Source of the DNA: Tetrapyrgos nigripes
Lineage: Eukaryota; Basidiomycota; Agaricomycetes; Agaricales; Campanellaceae
Assembly: GCA_013368315.1 (NCBI GenBank)
Contig: JAACJM010000003.1
Coordinates: 1,116,001-1,180,000, forward strand
Length of the DNA: 64,000 bases
Direction of reading: 5' to 3'
The translations under genes were made by a program, and so were the position numbers. Positions within the stretch are counted from its first letter, which is position 1. Each line of letters starts with the position of its first letter. Below, one piece after another: positions 11,921-23,400 of the stretch. The notes beneath the pieces are model-generated. The model worked only from the letters and a program-made list of their open reading frames with translations. It did no database searches and had not been told where the DNA came from.

Positions 11921-12700
11921 CGACTTTTAACAAGTCAGCACTTGACACGAAAAGAGATATTGGGACTCGTTAACTTGCAGAAGTAAACTGTGTATGTGTG
12001 TATGAATATCTGTTACCGGTTCCGTTCCAATACTTCCAACTGTACAACTACATCATTATCTTCTCGTGTATTAGTACTACAATATGTATAGTTCCTTTAA
12101 TCCTCCTTGGTTTGTGATGACTGTAAAGCTATCCGGACTTTCAAGATCCATTCATGCGACGGTTAAGCATATCCTTGCAGTGAAGTTTTGGATTACCAGA
12201 TGTAAAAGTTATATCATACTATATGTATGAAGTCTGTCCCTCAAGGTTTTCGTGCCGAAATTCTGGCTGATGTCACCGGAATCTCCAAAGACTACCATGG
12301 TCGACCCGAAAGAGTCAAAATGGTGCTTGAAAAACATCGCCAGGAGCACTGACCTCCTATTCGAGCCCTTCCGATATAGTTCTAAAGGTCACACTGAAAA
12401 CAAACCACTGCAGCTAAATTCAAGCACATATTTGCCGACTAGCCCACTCAGGCTCGAAGTACACTTCACACCTCAAGCTCTGCTGGTGCCTGATTCCTTT
12501 GAAGCAGCCTAATTTGAAGGGAATTGGTGTTGGAAGTACCATTAGGAGAGGACCACGGAACGAGTCGAGGATAGCTATAATGTATTCAAAAATGTATAGT
12601 GTACAGTGCAATAGTTTTACAACAGTTGTCCGTTCAAGTCCGTATCATTCTGAGTGAGTCCGTGCCAATCATACAGAGGAGTCCGTATCCAAGGTTGCGC
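11921..12700. other. Intergenic region with relic
   Basis: After the TMEM69-like stop, the only recognisable content is a decayed copy of the last exon of the small secreted protein family (separate entry). The remainder is AT-rich, with no gene seen. Confidence 0.5.
12241..12300 (-). pseudogene. Relic of Kre9/Knh1-like secreted protein, last exon only
   Basis: On the minus strand the stretch reads VVFGDSGDISQNF, matching the last exon of the neighbouring gene (VFGDSGNISQNF). The forward-strand sequence just outside, tcaaggtt followed by ctggctgatgt, also matches the start of the intact gene at 12701. No upstream exons can be recognised, so this is a truncated third copy in tandem with the intact gene at 12701-13304. 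Confidence 0.7.
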
Positions 12701-13304
12701 TCAAGGTTCTTGAGTCGAAATAGTGAAGTTCTGGCTGATGTTACCAGAATCCCCGAACACTGCGACGATGAACAACATCAAGTCAGTATCAATTCTGAAG
12801 CAACGTGAATAGCACTCACGAGTAATGGCATAGTCATCTCCAGGAACAAGGTCAGTAGGAACTATGAATTCGACGAATCCAGCTCTGAGGTCAAAACCCT
12901 GCGTCAAGTAATACATCTGTCCAGCTGGAAACAAAAATTGTTGAGCAAACTCCCATGACATCACCATGGCAAGATACAGACTCGAATTTTTCAGAACAGT
13001 TCCTGCTTTGCGAAGAAGGACAGATGCTCCGTTAGAAATGTTGTCTGGCGCGTTAGCATTCTGCCTGAAATATTGACAGTCAGCATATCTTTGAGAACGC
13101 CCATTAATAGGAATCGTTAACTGACCAAGTGACCACAGCTTGCGCACCAATCACCCAAACAGTCCCATTATTGGGCGAGTTGATCTTTGGAACGAAGACA
13201 TCCCGAGCGACGACGGCCGGAGGAAGGGCTAGAGCATTGGTGACAGAAGGAATAAGACTAGCAGAGAAAGCAGTGAAGGCAACGAGGAGAGTCGTGAATT
13301 GCAT
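12701..13304 (-). CDS. Small secreted Kre9/Knh1-like protein, second copy
   Basis: Signal peptide MQFTTLLVAFTAFSASLIPS, an AR-D processing-like site, then DVFVPKINSPNNGTVWVIG, VVTWQNANAPDNISNG, SVLLRKAG, DLRAGFVEFIVPTDL, YAITLFGDSGNISQNF and a stop after STQEP. Introns fall at the same places as in the gene at 894-1483: after the TW codon start, before the DLRAGF exon, and just before LFGDSG. The mature domain is of similar length, with no GPI signal. Together with the relic at 12241 this is a small, locally expanding family. It is probably secreted to the cell wall or medium; the function is unknown. Confidence 0.8.
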
Positions 13305-14064
13305 GGCGTCAAGAGTCGTTGACAGTTGTGCAGGTCAAGTAAGCTCGAAGGTCGTAAACAGGAGAGTTGAAATCCTGAGGAGATGAAGGGGTGAAGTTTT
13401 AGGTTTTTATACCCTCGTCAGTATTGACAGTGCGGTCAGTTCATGTCCGTCATGAGATTGTTCTGGAACAGGGCGAGATTAACCGTATAAGAGTGACGTC
13501 GGAAGCCGGTATAGAATCGTGGAGAAGCTCAAAAGGGAGTGAACCCCTTCCAGACCCCTTTGATGGTCATACCAGTGCCCTCGTGTGACGCACACGGAGT
13601 GGAGTGGCCGCGTAGCCCCCTAGTAGCCCCTCAGTGAGCAGATTCTATTGAGGTGGATTTGACGAGAAGGATAATTATTGCTATGTCCGGACAGTATTTT
13701 GACGACTGACTCAGGACACGACCGGTTATTATTAAGGTAGTCACCCAGCTTCTAAATAATTATAAGTCGGGAGACGGAAAGCTGGGGCTGATTGGGCTTG
13801 TCGTCTCTGCCAGTCTCCTTGATTACCAGCACACGAAAGTCTTCCCTTTGTAATACGTCGACTGTGGGGAACGAACGGGGAATATATAATTAGTATATTG
13901 TAAGAGGAGCGTGAGCCGCCTTGCAGCGAGGAAGGTAAATGATATGATTATGGAGCAGCTTCCGCCTAATCGTTCACATACTGCGGGCATTCCTCCATCC
14001 CTCCAATTCTTACTGACTACTAAGACCCCTTGGACTGCAGTGTAGGCTCCCTAAACCGACGATT
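13305..14064. other. Intergenic region
   Basis: Promoter of the secreted protein gene, then about 600 bp without any recognisable gene, repeat end or RNA. Confidence 0.4.
13404..13411 (-). promoter_or_regulatory. TATA box of second secreted protein gene
   Basis: The minus strand reads tataaaaa about 100 bp upstream of the ATG at 13304. This matches the position of the TATA box in the paralog at 894. Confidence 0.55.
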
Positions 14065-14740
14065 CTAGATCCATTCTGGAGTGGCCTTGCACAGCTTGTC
14101 GGAGAGGAGCTTCATCAGAGCGGCACCAGGCTTACGAGCAAACTTGGATGGAGGCGATTGCAATGTGGCTGGTCGCATGCCTGCGAAATACTCTTCGTCA
14201 ATGCGACGTGCATCCTCGATCTGCCGTCGTTTCCTCTCATGCTCCAATGTGGCTTTCAGTCTAAAGAACGGGAAAGCCTCAGCACTAAAAATGAATGAAT
14301 GAATGTTTTCAGACCGACCTTTCAAACTTGGCCGATTCCCTGAACAGCTCGTCGGGGTGGTTGATGACATCAACAGTGGAGAGGTCAGTCAAGCACTTGA
14401 AGACGAACTTGTCATCCATTTCCCGAGGATTACATAGAAGGGCAATCGTACGGTCACTGAGAATGTCATCCGTGTCGCACTCCTTGAGACGGAGAATTCG
14501 TCTAGGGACGGCAGATCAGATCCTTCGTCGCCTCCGGCAGGCGCAGGTTGCGAAGCCTTCAGCCTGACTGTGCCTGAGTGACTTCTGTTACATCCCTTGC
14601 TATCTGCCCGCTAGTTCGAACTGCTCTCAATGTGATTTGATATGGTGCAGTAAAGCCATCTGTGGCTTCAACCCAATCAGTCTCGCATCGATCGTGAATT
14701 CTCACAAGGCCAGATATGCAGCAGTCAGCCCATGGAAGTG
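14065..14740 (-). pseudogene. Unknown-family gene or relic, copy A
   Basis: The minus strand shows GLVRIHDRCETDWVEATDGF followed by TAPYQ, a broken stretch, then CDTDDILSDRTIALLCNP, DDKFVFKCLTDLSTVDVI and NHPDELFRESAKFER. After an intron-like gap come LEHERKRRQIEDARRIDEE and YFAG, ending CKATPEWI. A clearly homologous set of pieces lies at 28635-29150 in the same order, so the family is real even though I cannot name it. The heptad-like charged segment suggests a short coiled coil. In-frame stops between the first block and the second suggest this copy is either decayed or has exons I could not place. Confidence 0.5.
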
Positions 14741-17030
14741 GTTGGCAAGGAGTGACGGGATTGTGTTGAGGGCAAGTAGGGTAATTGAGATTAGGGAGGA
14801 TCGGAAAGAGCATTTCGGGCTAGGTACCCTCGCGCTTCATGGATCTCGGGAGCTGATCGAGGCCCCGCCATAGTGGCAGAAATTGGAAAGAGTTGTAGTG
14901 CCTGCAAGGCATAGCTCGATTTGTGCTGTCCTAGACGTGACTTGTCATTGTCATGATTTGCACTTGCGTAGACGTCCATAGCTGGGTTATGTCACGAAGC
15001 ATCTTCCCAGCCGACATCCTCTACATCTTCCTCATTCACCATACCTCCAAGAACAGCTCCAGGTTCCCTGCCTGAACCTTGCACCCCTAGAACATCTTTA
15101 CCATGTACATCCTATCCATCTTCCACGTCCGGTTCTCCGCCTGAACCTGTTTCCGCCTCTAGCGCTGCTTCAACTGCTCCCATTCCTCAGGCTAATGGCA
15201 CCACTCATCTCTCGACCACTGCATCCATTTCCACATCTAACTCCAAACCCCAGGATTAATTCCACATCGACATTGGTGCCTGCTTCTCCGGATCCAGACT
15301 CCAAAACCGCGTCTATTCCTGACGAGCATTGGCCTGGCCCAAGCTCCGAGTTATCTGCGCCATCCGTGGTTATAGCTGTTCAGACCACTGTGGAGAACGA
15401 GTCTCATGGCATCAAGATCCATCGCCGAAACCGTTCACGCTTTCAGGAATTGCTGAAACTGGGAGATATAGTTGGAGTTTCACTGTCTGTCATGACAGTG
15501 CTCAAAACCATGTCTGCTTATCAAACATATCACTCAATCCTGTGGAGGCGATCGATCTGCTTGAAGGTGTTGGAGCGGAGCAGGGATGGAGAAGCTGAAG
15601 AGCTACCGAGGTGGTGGAAAAGGATGGTACAAAGACGTTAAAAGAGCGGCAATGAACCCAAAGGTCAGTAGATTTCCTGAAGGCTTGTAGCAAGTGTGAC
15701 TCACTGACAGACTCTCCAGCTTTAATACGAATCATCGAAAGAAACCGGTCAATCTCGAACAAGAACGTTTCAGTGCGGATTTCTGGATTTTGTTGATTTG
15801 CACATCCAATGACTGAATCAAATCGGTAGCAGACGCCTCTGCCTGGTTCCATTATGACCGGGCTCTCATTGAATACGGTGTCTCCCGATTTCGTCCAATT
15901 TGCCTTGTCAATGACATCCTGGCCCCTGCAGACGTTGGCTCCTGAGGTGAGTGATAAAGTTGACGAGAAAAACGGTGAGTCCGCCATGATTTTTCTTTTT
16001 CTTGGGCTGAAGATGAATTGGCGTCTGCTCCAGCAATACCAAATCGTGTTAAAGCCATTGTTGCCAACATTATAGTTTCAAGACTTGTTATGATCAGCTA
16101 CGACACTCTTTTATTGATCTGTACCCGACCACGTACCACGCCAATTCTTAAATTTCTCTCTCTCTATGCTGTTCCTTCTGTAGCACGTATTGTATCCACG
16201 AGTCCTTGTATAATGAAAATGGACCTTCTTCCGTTGAGTGCAATGATTTTGTGTGAGATCCCGATGCATCAAAATGTAGAAAGTCGTCTTGCTGTCGACG
16301 ATAATATGTCCCGTATTCTGCGCAAGGATGCATCGCTGAGTCGGAGTAGGTGTTCTTGTGTATTTAGAGCCGTATCAAAGAGCGTTTTCGAGCTGTGAAG
16401 CTGATAGAGTAGTGTCTTGGTAAGATCGTTTCCTGGAACGCTGTCGTGGAGACTCGAAAGGTCTTTTAACGAAGTCCATCTGGAGTGATGAAAGCGGAAC
16501 GTCAATGGATACAACAGGATTGAGCGCATAGCATTGCTGCAGTCAAAGCATTCTGAGTTTGATGCGTCCACACTATCCTCCAATCCTCCAATCCTTCCCA
16601 CCAGAATTTGATCCATCGTCTATTCTTCAGTATTCAATGCATTTTTACCCAACTAAACCCTCGCTACTTCTACAAAATATGAAGTTCACCGCTACACATG
16701 CTCTCTCCAGATTTATCGATAGTTTGAAGAATTTGACGATAGAAAACGTGAAGCTGGCATCCATGAGAATCCCTCTCTCTTTTCGTCTTTTTTCTTTCTT
16801 CTTCCATCCTATTACTATCTTCATTTTCATCATCATGGCACCTAGTGGAGGCACCACTACCACCCCGAAAGCGCACTGGAACATCGACATAGCTGTACTG
16901 ACGGGGTTGTGACGGAGTCGGAGGTTGGGTTGAGGTTTGCCAAGCCTCTCGAAATCTGACCCGACCCAGCCCTGGGTCAATTGACCCGGGTTCCCGAACG
17001 GGGCCTTATAATTATTACTTGCTTCTCCCT
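14741..17030. other. Region of possible decayed genes
   Basis: Plus strand 14990-15641 reads as a Ser/Pro/Thr-rich segment (PPEPVSASSAASTAPIPQ) that continues only after a frame change into LVPASPDPDSKTASIPDEHW and RSRFQELLKLGDIVGVSL. This suggests a frameshifted or spliced relic. Minus strand 15502-15987 (with DTVFNESPVIMEPGRGVCYR) and 16269-16616 (with TLFDTALNTQEHLLRLSDAS) are open frames without a recognisable family. None can be joined into a confident model. Confidence 0.25.
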
Positions 17031-17190
17031 CTTTTGATGAATACTATTAGCCACGATTACCTTCTGACCTCTCTGTTCAATCTCCGTTCCACAGAAACCA
17101 CTCATATGACTTGTCCTTATTACTTTAAACCCTTCTTTTGCCGCCTCTACGCACTTTCTGCTCGCGATCTGGCTTGACTCTTGGTAGCTA
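17031..17190. repeat. Direct repeat flanking the MFS gene, upstream copy
   Basis: About 160 bp highly similar to 19791-19964, in the same orientation. Shared blocks include attaccttctgacctctctg and cttttgccgcctctacgcac. On the minus strand both copies stay open in the same frame (CVEAAKEGFKV, then RTSHMSG, then GTEIEQRGQKVIVA), which suggests derivation from a protein-coding fragment. Confidence 0.85.
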
Positions 17191-17351
17191 TATAGGCTCG
17201 GATGACCAGCTGACGGAGTTGTGCCCCTTTCTCCACAGGTTCCAGATTGGCTTCTTAGCGATGCAATCACTCGAATGGCCTGGTTGGGCCATACAAAAGG
17301 GCTCCCATCTTCTATGAAAGCTGGCACAATCGCTCCTCTCCCTTCGGAACG

Positions 17352-19659
17352 ATGTCTCTCGAGAAAAAGCAATCCGACGAGATTATCCAGGTCGAGCACC
17401 TGGAAAATGTGCAAGATGTGCAATACGATCCGGAGTTTGAGCGCAAAACCATGTAAGTTCTCTTTCAAATATCTCGTTCACAAAAAATGTAATACTATTT
17501 CAGTCGTCAGATTGACCGGAGGATGCTTCCACTTTTAGGTCCACTTTTAGGATTGCTTTACTCTGTTGCCCTCGCTGACAGAGATGCTTTCACTTTAGGA
17601 TTGCTTTATTCTGTCGCCCTAGCTGACAGATCCAATCTATCTATTGCTCGCACTGCTGGTATGGAAGAAGATCTGGTGCGTACCGACTGCGATTGAGTAA
17701 CGGAGAGTCGCAAACTTACTGAACGACCCGTTAGCAAATCGAGATTGGCAATCGGTACAGCGTGGTGTCCTGTCTCTACTTTGTCCCGTACATCCTCTTG
17801 TGAATCCTCATTTGCCGTCCCTTCATCTACCGATAACTCAGTGTATCTTCTTTGCATTTTACAGGCAACTACCCAGTAATGCTGTTCTACGGTACTTTGG
17901 GGTCAGGTACTGCATGACGGTGTATGTTATTGGCTGGGGAATAGCGCAGTTGGGCATGGCATTTGTCAAGACTTGGGAGCAGCTGCTTGTATGCCGAGTT
18001 CTATTAGGAGCGTTTGAAGTCAGTCTGTTTTACGTTCGGATCCGTCGGTAACATACTCTAATCGTTCCTCCATGTCTCCCAGGCTGGTTTTTTCCCTGCA
18101 ATGACTTTTGTAATCACTACATGGTAGGGAGGTTTGTCTACTTTCCCGTATCATCCTCAGCAGTCTTCTCAGGTACAAAAGACACGAAATGCAGACCAGA
18201 TTAGCTTTCTTCTACTTGTCGGCTATTTTGATAGCGGGATTCGCTCCAATCTTGTGTACGTTTGTCTCTTTATCAGCCTTCATTCATGTCTAAGATCTAT
18301 TTATCCAGCCTATGTGATTTCGCTACTGAAAGGCAAGGGCGGTTTGAACGGGTGGAATTGGATCTTCGTGAGATTTCCTGCCTCCAGCCGGCACTGACAG
18401 TGACATACGTTTAATAGCTCATCGAAGGCCTTCTCACCATCATCCTTGGAATCATCGCCTATTTCTACATCGTCGACTTTCCAGACCGCAATACGTTCTT
18501 GACTCCAGAACAAACAAAGGTCAGGCAAAAAAAAAAGCTATGTCTCATGTGTGTTTGATTCTCAAAGGGCTTCCTTACTAGTTCGTCTTGACTCGCGTCC
18601 AACAAGATCGCGGGGACGCTCTAGCAGACACTATAACTGCACAGAAGGTCTTCAAACATCTAGGCGACTGGTTGATTTGGGCATACTCAGTGATGTTCAT
18701 GGCTGGGGCTATGGTTTCCTATGCGATTGGTACGGTGTCTCATTTTCCAGGGACAGTTGTTCAATGTTGTTTCTGACGCCTCTCCAGCGTTTTTCAACAC
18801 AACAATTCTGAGGAGTATGGGCTACAGTGTCGCTGCTAGCATACTTTTGACGACTCCTCCCTTCCTCGCTTCGGTATGATTTTTCGAAAAGACGACGGAC
18901 ATCCGTTCTTAGTATCACTCACTCATAGGTTATAAGCGCCTTCATTTTATCCCGCCTCTCTGATCGAATGAAGCACCGAGCGGGCTTTATTGCTTTTCAA
19001 GCAATGATTACTATCGCAGGTTTGGCTTGCATGGCATACGCGAAACAGAACGGAGTGAGGTATTTTGGTGGGTTACATGTTTAATTTAATTCTTGTCGTC
19101 GACTCACTAATCCATTGACATACCAGGTATCTTCCTCGCGTATATGGGTGCTTCTGGAGTAATCCCTGGCTCTCTTGCCTATGTAGGTTTTTCCCCGGTT
19201 CTTTCTAGAGACTGGACTCTATTTTAACGTATATTACCAGGCAGCCAATAACGTCGTTTCCCATTCCAAGGTATGCAGGTCATGCTTCCAAGTGATCAAC
19301 GGCATATTAAAATAATCAATGTCTTATGTCAAAAGCGTTCTGTATCCACAGCGTTGATCGTTATCTGGGGTGGAATTGGAGGTATTCTCGGAACGACAGT
19401 GTCAGTGGCCCCGTAGTCGTACTACTTTCTTCGTTTTTTGACTGATTGACGATATTTTCCCCATTCCTTGATCAGATTCCGCCAACAAGACGCACCGAGG
19501 TATATCAATGGGATCTGGGCAACAATAGGTGCCCAATTACTGGTCTTGGTGTTGCTGATGTGTACCACTATCACACTGAGGATGAGAAACAAACGAAGCA
19601 GAGAAGGAAAGATGAAGGAACCGTTGGAAGGTCAACCTGGATTCTATTATACTCTGTGA
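17352..19659 (+). CDS. MFS transporter, anion:cation symporter family (allantoate/nicotinate permease-like)
   Basis: About 12 exons start with MSLEKKQSDEIIQVEHLENV and end GQPGFYYTL. Family marks include RQIDRRMLPLLGLLYSVALA followed by DRSNLSIARTAGM, GNRYSVVSCLYFVPYILLQL then PSN, VCRVLLGAFEAGFFPAM, AYAANNVVSHSKRSVSTAL and FRQQDAPRYINGIW. This is the pattern of the Dal5/Tna1/VHT-like ACS family of 12-helix proton-coupled importers of organic anions such as allantoate, nicotinate or pantothenate; the substrate is unknown. The reading is intact throughout. Oddity: in helix 1 the coding sequence is tandemly duplicated in frame (17521-17632), and splicing out 17539-17598 would restore the normal length. 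The gene sits between two direct repeats. Confidence 0.88.
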
Positions 19660-19790
19660 TAGCGTACATATTCAAAACGTGTAAGATATTAGCGGCTGTA
19701 GTCTGAAGAAGTGTGGGCTGGAAGTTTGACGGAAGAGCTGAGTGATACGTGCGACCAAGACTTATCGTCCTACAGCTCCGCAGACGTCTT

Positions 19791-19964
19791 CTTTTGCATG
19801 AATACTAATACATAGCCACAATTACCTTCTGACCTCTCTGTTCAATCTCTGTTCCACAGGAACCACAGGAACCACTCATATGACTCGTCCGCACTACTTT
19901 AAATCCTTCTTTTGCCGCCTCTACGCACTTTCTGCTCGCGGTCTGGCTTGACTCTTGGTAGCTT
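19791..19964. repeat. Direct repeat flanking the MFS gene, downstream copy
   Basis: Second copy of the repeat at 17031-17190. It differs by scattered substitutions and a 9-bp in-frame insertion (ccacaggaa unit). A short extra echo, cttatcgtcctacagctcc, occurs at 19761 and, with a small insertion, again just after the copy at 19962. Confidence 0.85.
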
Positions 19965-20438
19965 ATCGTCCTAGGCTACAGCTCCACACTGGCCAGCCCT
20001 TTACGTTTGTTCTTTCGAAGCAAATCTTCACCATTAATTGACGTTGGCCCTCATAATGCTTTCCGGAATGTTGTGCTCGAGGCAAACACTAGTAGTCTAG
20101 TACTAGTCTTTGTAGTCCAACGAACACAGAATACTTGGAGACAATAAATAGAGCACTGTTTGGCAAACTTGGGATATGACGATGAAAAAACCGTGAAAGA
20201 CATGAGATATGATATGAGATATTGTACTGTTAGGCTACATAATTAACACTGACACAGCAATAAAAAATGGTCATCTAGCTGGAGCTTTACACAACTAATG
20301 GAGTCATAAACTAAAGAATCCCTAATGAGAGAGTGAATTAAAATAATCAAGAAAGTCCCAGTCGTGACAAAAAAAGAGCAGGTTTAAGAAGAATAAGAAC
20401 CAGGAATAAATTCTCGAACCCAGGCTTCTCCACCCAAT
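19965..20438. other. Intergenic region
   Basis: AT-rich 3' flank of the convergent MFS and flippase genes. It contains the overlapping short motif actagtagtctagtactag near 20089. No gene is seen. Confidence 0.4.
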
Positions 20439-23400
20439 CTATGATTTCTTCTTAAACATAGATAACGCCCTGTCGATTCCACCCGACCTTCTCTTGAGCC
20501 TTAAGCTGCCCAGACCCAGCCTACTGATCCTCCGCTCAGATAGACCAGTTTGTATCCTTTGTATACCCGGCCCTCCCTCCTCTACAGAGAAGTCGAACCC
20601 TCGATGTACTGATCTTAGTCCAGTGGACATGTCCACCCTGCTAGCAGATCGTACAGAAATCCTCGACTGATTTGGTTGAGGCCCGGATGCAGATGCAGTC
20701 GCAGCAACAGGGGGAGGTACAGAGACCGTAGAGTCGTTGTCGTTGGAATTTCGCCGAGAAGACGGTACAGAGGATTCCTGCCGTGTTGGATGTCTGAGGC
20801 CATGTAGCCCAGGGTTGGCGAATGCGTCTTGAGCATAGTTCCTGTTGTGGGGATCAATCTTGACTTGCCATCGCATAATGTCGATGTCATCGGGAGCCCA
20901 GATGAACTTCCAAGCTTTGAAAATGTAGCGAGGAGCGAGGGCAAGTACGATGGTCAGGGGTAGACACAACCAGAAGTAGGCGGAGTGGAAAAGAATGTGG
21001 TTATTTCCATAGACCGGGGTCACGAACCATCCCGGTGAAATGATGTTGTAGATTGCCTGATATTATCGCATAAACATGCATGCATAACAAGCCAGCCAGA
21101 AGGTTTACTTACGGTGTAGACCCAAACAAGGACAATGCCGATGAAGACCGCAAAGAACACCCAAGCACTCCAGAAGCTCGTATTTAGACCATTGAACAGA
21201 TTTGCGGTTATGACAGCAGCGAACACCATCGTCTTAAGAGTAGCTGAAATCAGCAGAAGCCCGTTCATAGGGAAAATTGTGATACACACCGTACTGAATT
21301 CAAAGAGATACTGATTGTACCCATCGGTCCTCGTAGTAGGAGTTGATTGATAGGTATAGCAAATAAGGAAGAAGATTATAGCAGACTGGACAACCAAAAC
21401 CGTCAGTTCGTGTTCAGGGACAACGGAAACCCAGACGTACTTGATATACTCCATCAAGCATGTACAATATAAACCACTTCATTCCGAACCAGGTGCCTTC
21501 TCGTCCGTATCGGTATAACTCGGGAAGGTCCATGAGAACATGATCATCTGTATCGCTCATTATGACCTCGGTTGAAGCGCCAGGGCGTAAACATCACTTA
21601 CCAACTATGCGATCGAAAATACCGATAGCAATCACAGGGCAAAGCGTCCAGAAGGCATTCCAGAAAATGAGATAGGTATACTCGAAGGCACTGTAAACAG
21701 ACCGTCAGTTCTGTCCATAGAAAGAGTCCAAACAAGTAGACTCACTAAGCTGAACTCCAGGCGTCATAGATCTGGAACCACCAGAGGACTCCGATACAAA
21801 CGATATTCTTGTAGAAGAAATTGAGAATCCTAGATGTTCGGGACGTCAACTATTTAGACGGGAAAGGGAAACGAAGAGTAAACGGACATGTTCCCGTTGC
21901 GAGCATACGACCAGTGGCCATGAACCAAGATTAGTCGCTTCAAGAACCAGAACTTTTGAGTGATGAGGTACACTAAATCAGTCTGGGTGCCGGTCAGAAT
22001 GTCAGATTAGACACTCACCTGAGCAATCGCATAATCCGACGAATTGACAGCCTGGAGCCCTTCTTCACCAGCAATGCCGACTCCGACATCAGCAGCCTGC
22101 ACCGCGACCATTATAAATAAGTCAATCTCTAGGTCAACAGAAAGCACAAACACACCTGAATCATGCTAACGTCGTTAGCCCCGTCCCCAATAGCCAATGT
22201 CATCGCCCCAAGCCCATGCTTGACCATCAGAACGACTAACGCCTTCTGCAAAGGAGACACTCGACAGCAGATGACTCCCTCGCAGAGCATGGCGAGACGT
22301 AGAAGGAGATCTTTATTGGTCTCATCGCTCAAAGCCTAGAGATCATTCAAAGTCAAAAAACGTCCCTGTGCAGAAACGAACGCCAAAACGCTCACATTCC
22401 CTAACGCAACACCATCGATGACAAGCACGAATCCACCTGGCCGTTCACCGTTGTCTGAACCGACAATCGACGTGACACCTGATTGCCGCCTCTGCGGCCT
22501 GGGCCTGGACCTCGCTTCATGAGCTGAAGAACCTGAGATGGAACGACGATGAAGTGAGGGTCTAGCAGGTAAGGGAACGCCGGTCTCATCCAAGATGCCA
22601 GAATCCGGGAAGAATTCCTCAATTGCTCCTATTATCTGGTCAAAGACGGGCCGAGAGTCTCCACGGATGACAATGATGTTTGACTCTCGGCTGATGAGGT
22701 TGGTACTATGGCCGATGGCTGTGAAACGAAATCATGTTGGCTTGTGTTAGAGCAGCAGAAAAAACTAGACTCACCGATGGCAGTTTCCAACTTGTCACCC
22801 GTCGCAACCCAGACCTTGATCCCAGCTTTCTTCAAATCCGCAATAGTTTCTGGAACCCCATCTTGCAGGCTATCTTCGATCGCGGTAGCTCCCAACAGCC
22901 TCAAATCCTGCTCCAACTCATCCGATACCTCATCAATCCTTTCTTCCCTGTTCTCCATAGTCACTGTCGCTTCATGATAGCGCTCACTCCAATTCTCATA
23001 CTCCTCCTCTGAAACGACCTTGTACGCCAAAGTCAACGTCCTCAAGCCCTGGTTCGCAAACTCACTCAGATGCATCTCGGTCTGTTGCTTGAGAGGCTCA
23101 TCTACATCCTTCTTCAACCTCTCAAAAATAACATTATCAGCGCCTTTTGTGAGGAGGAACAGCTTGTTCTTGTCGCCATCCAGTTTACGGACCACGACGC
23201 TCATTCTCTTCCGCGCAGAGTTGAACTCGAGAATGTTGAGTAATTCGTATTTTTCGTACTTGTCTTTGGAGGAGGGCTTCCCGGTGAATCCGTCGTCCTT
23301 TTCCTGTTGATCATTTGCCTCGGCTTCAATTCGTTCCCTGCTTGTCGGAGTCTCCAGATACAGAATCTCCCTATCCCTGCCTCTGAATACATAACCCACA

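Noticed and set aside
8442..19659. A terpene biosynthetic gene cluster
   Set aside because: No P450, oxidoreductase, acetyltransferase or cluster regulator lies beside the synthase. The MFS gene 7 kb away belongs to a nutrient-anion family, not a terpene exporter family.
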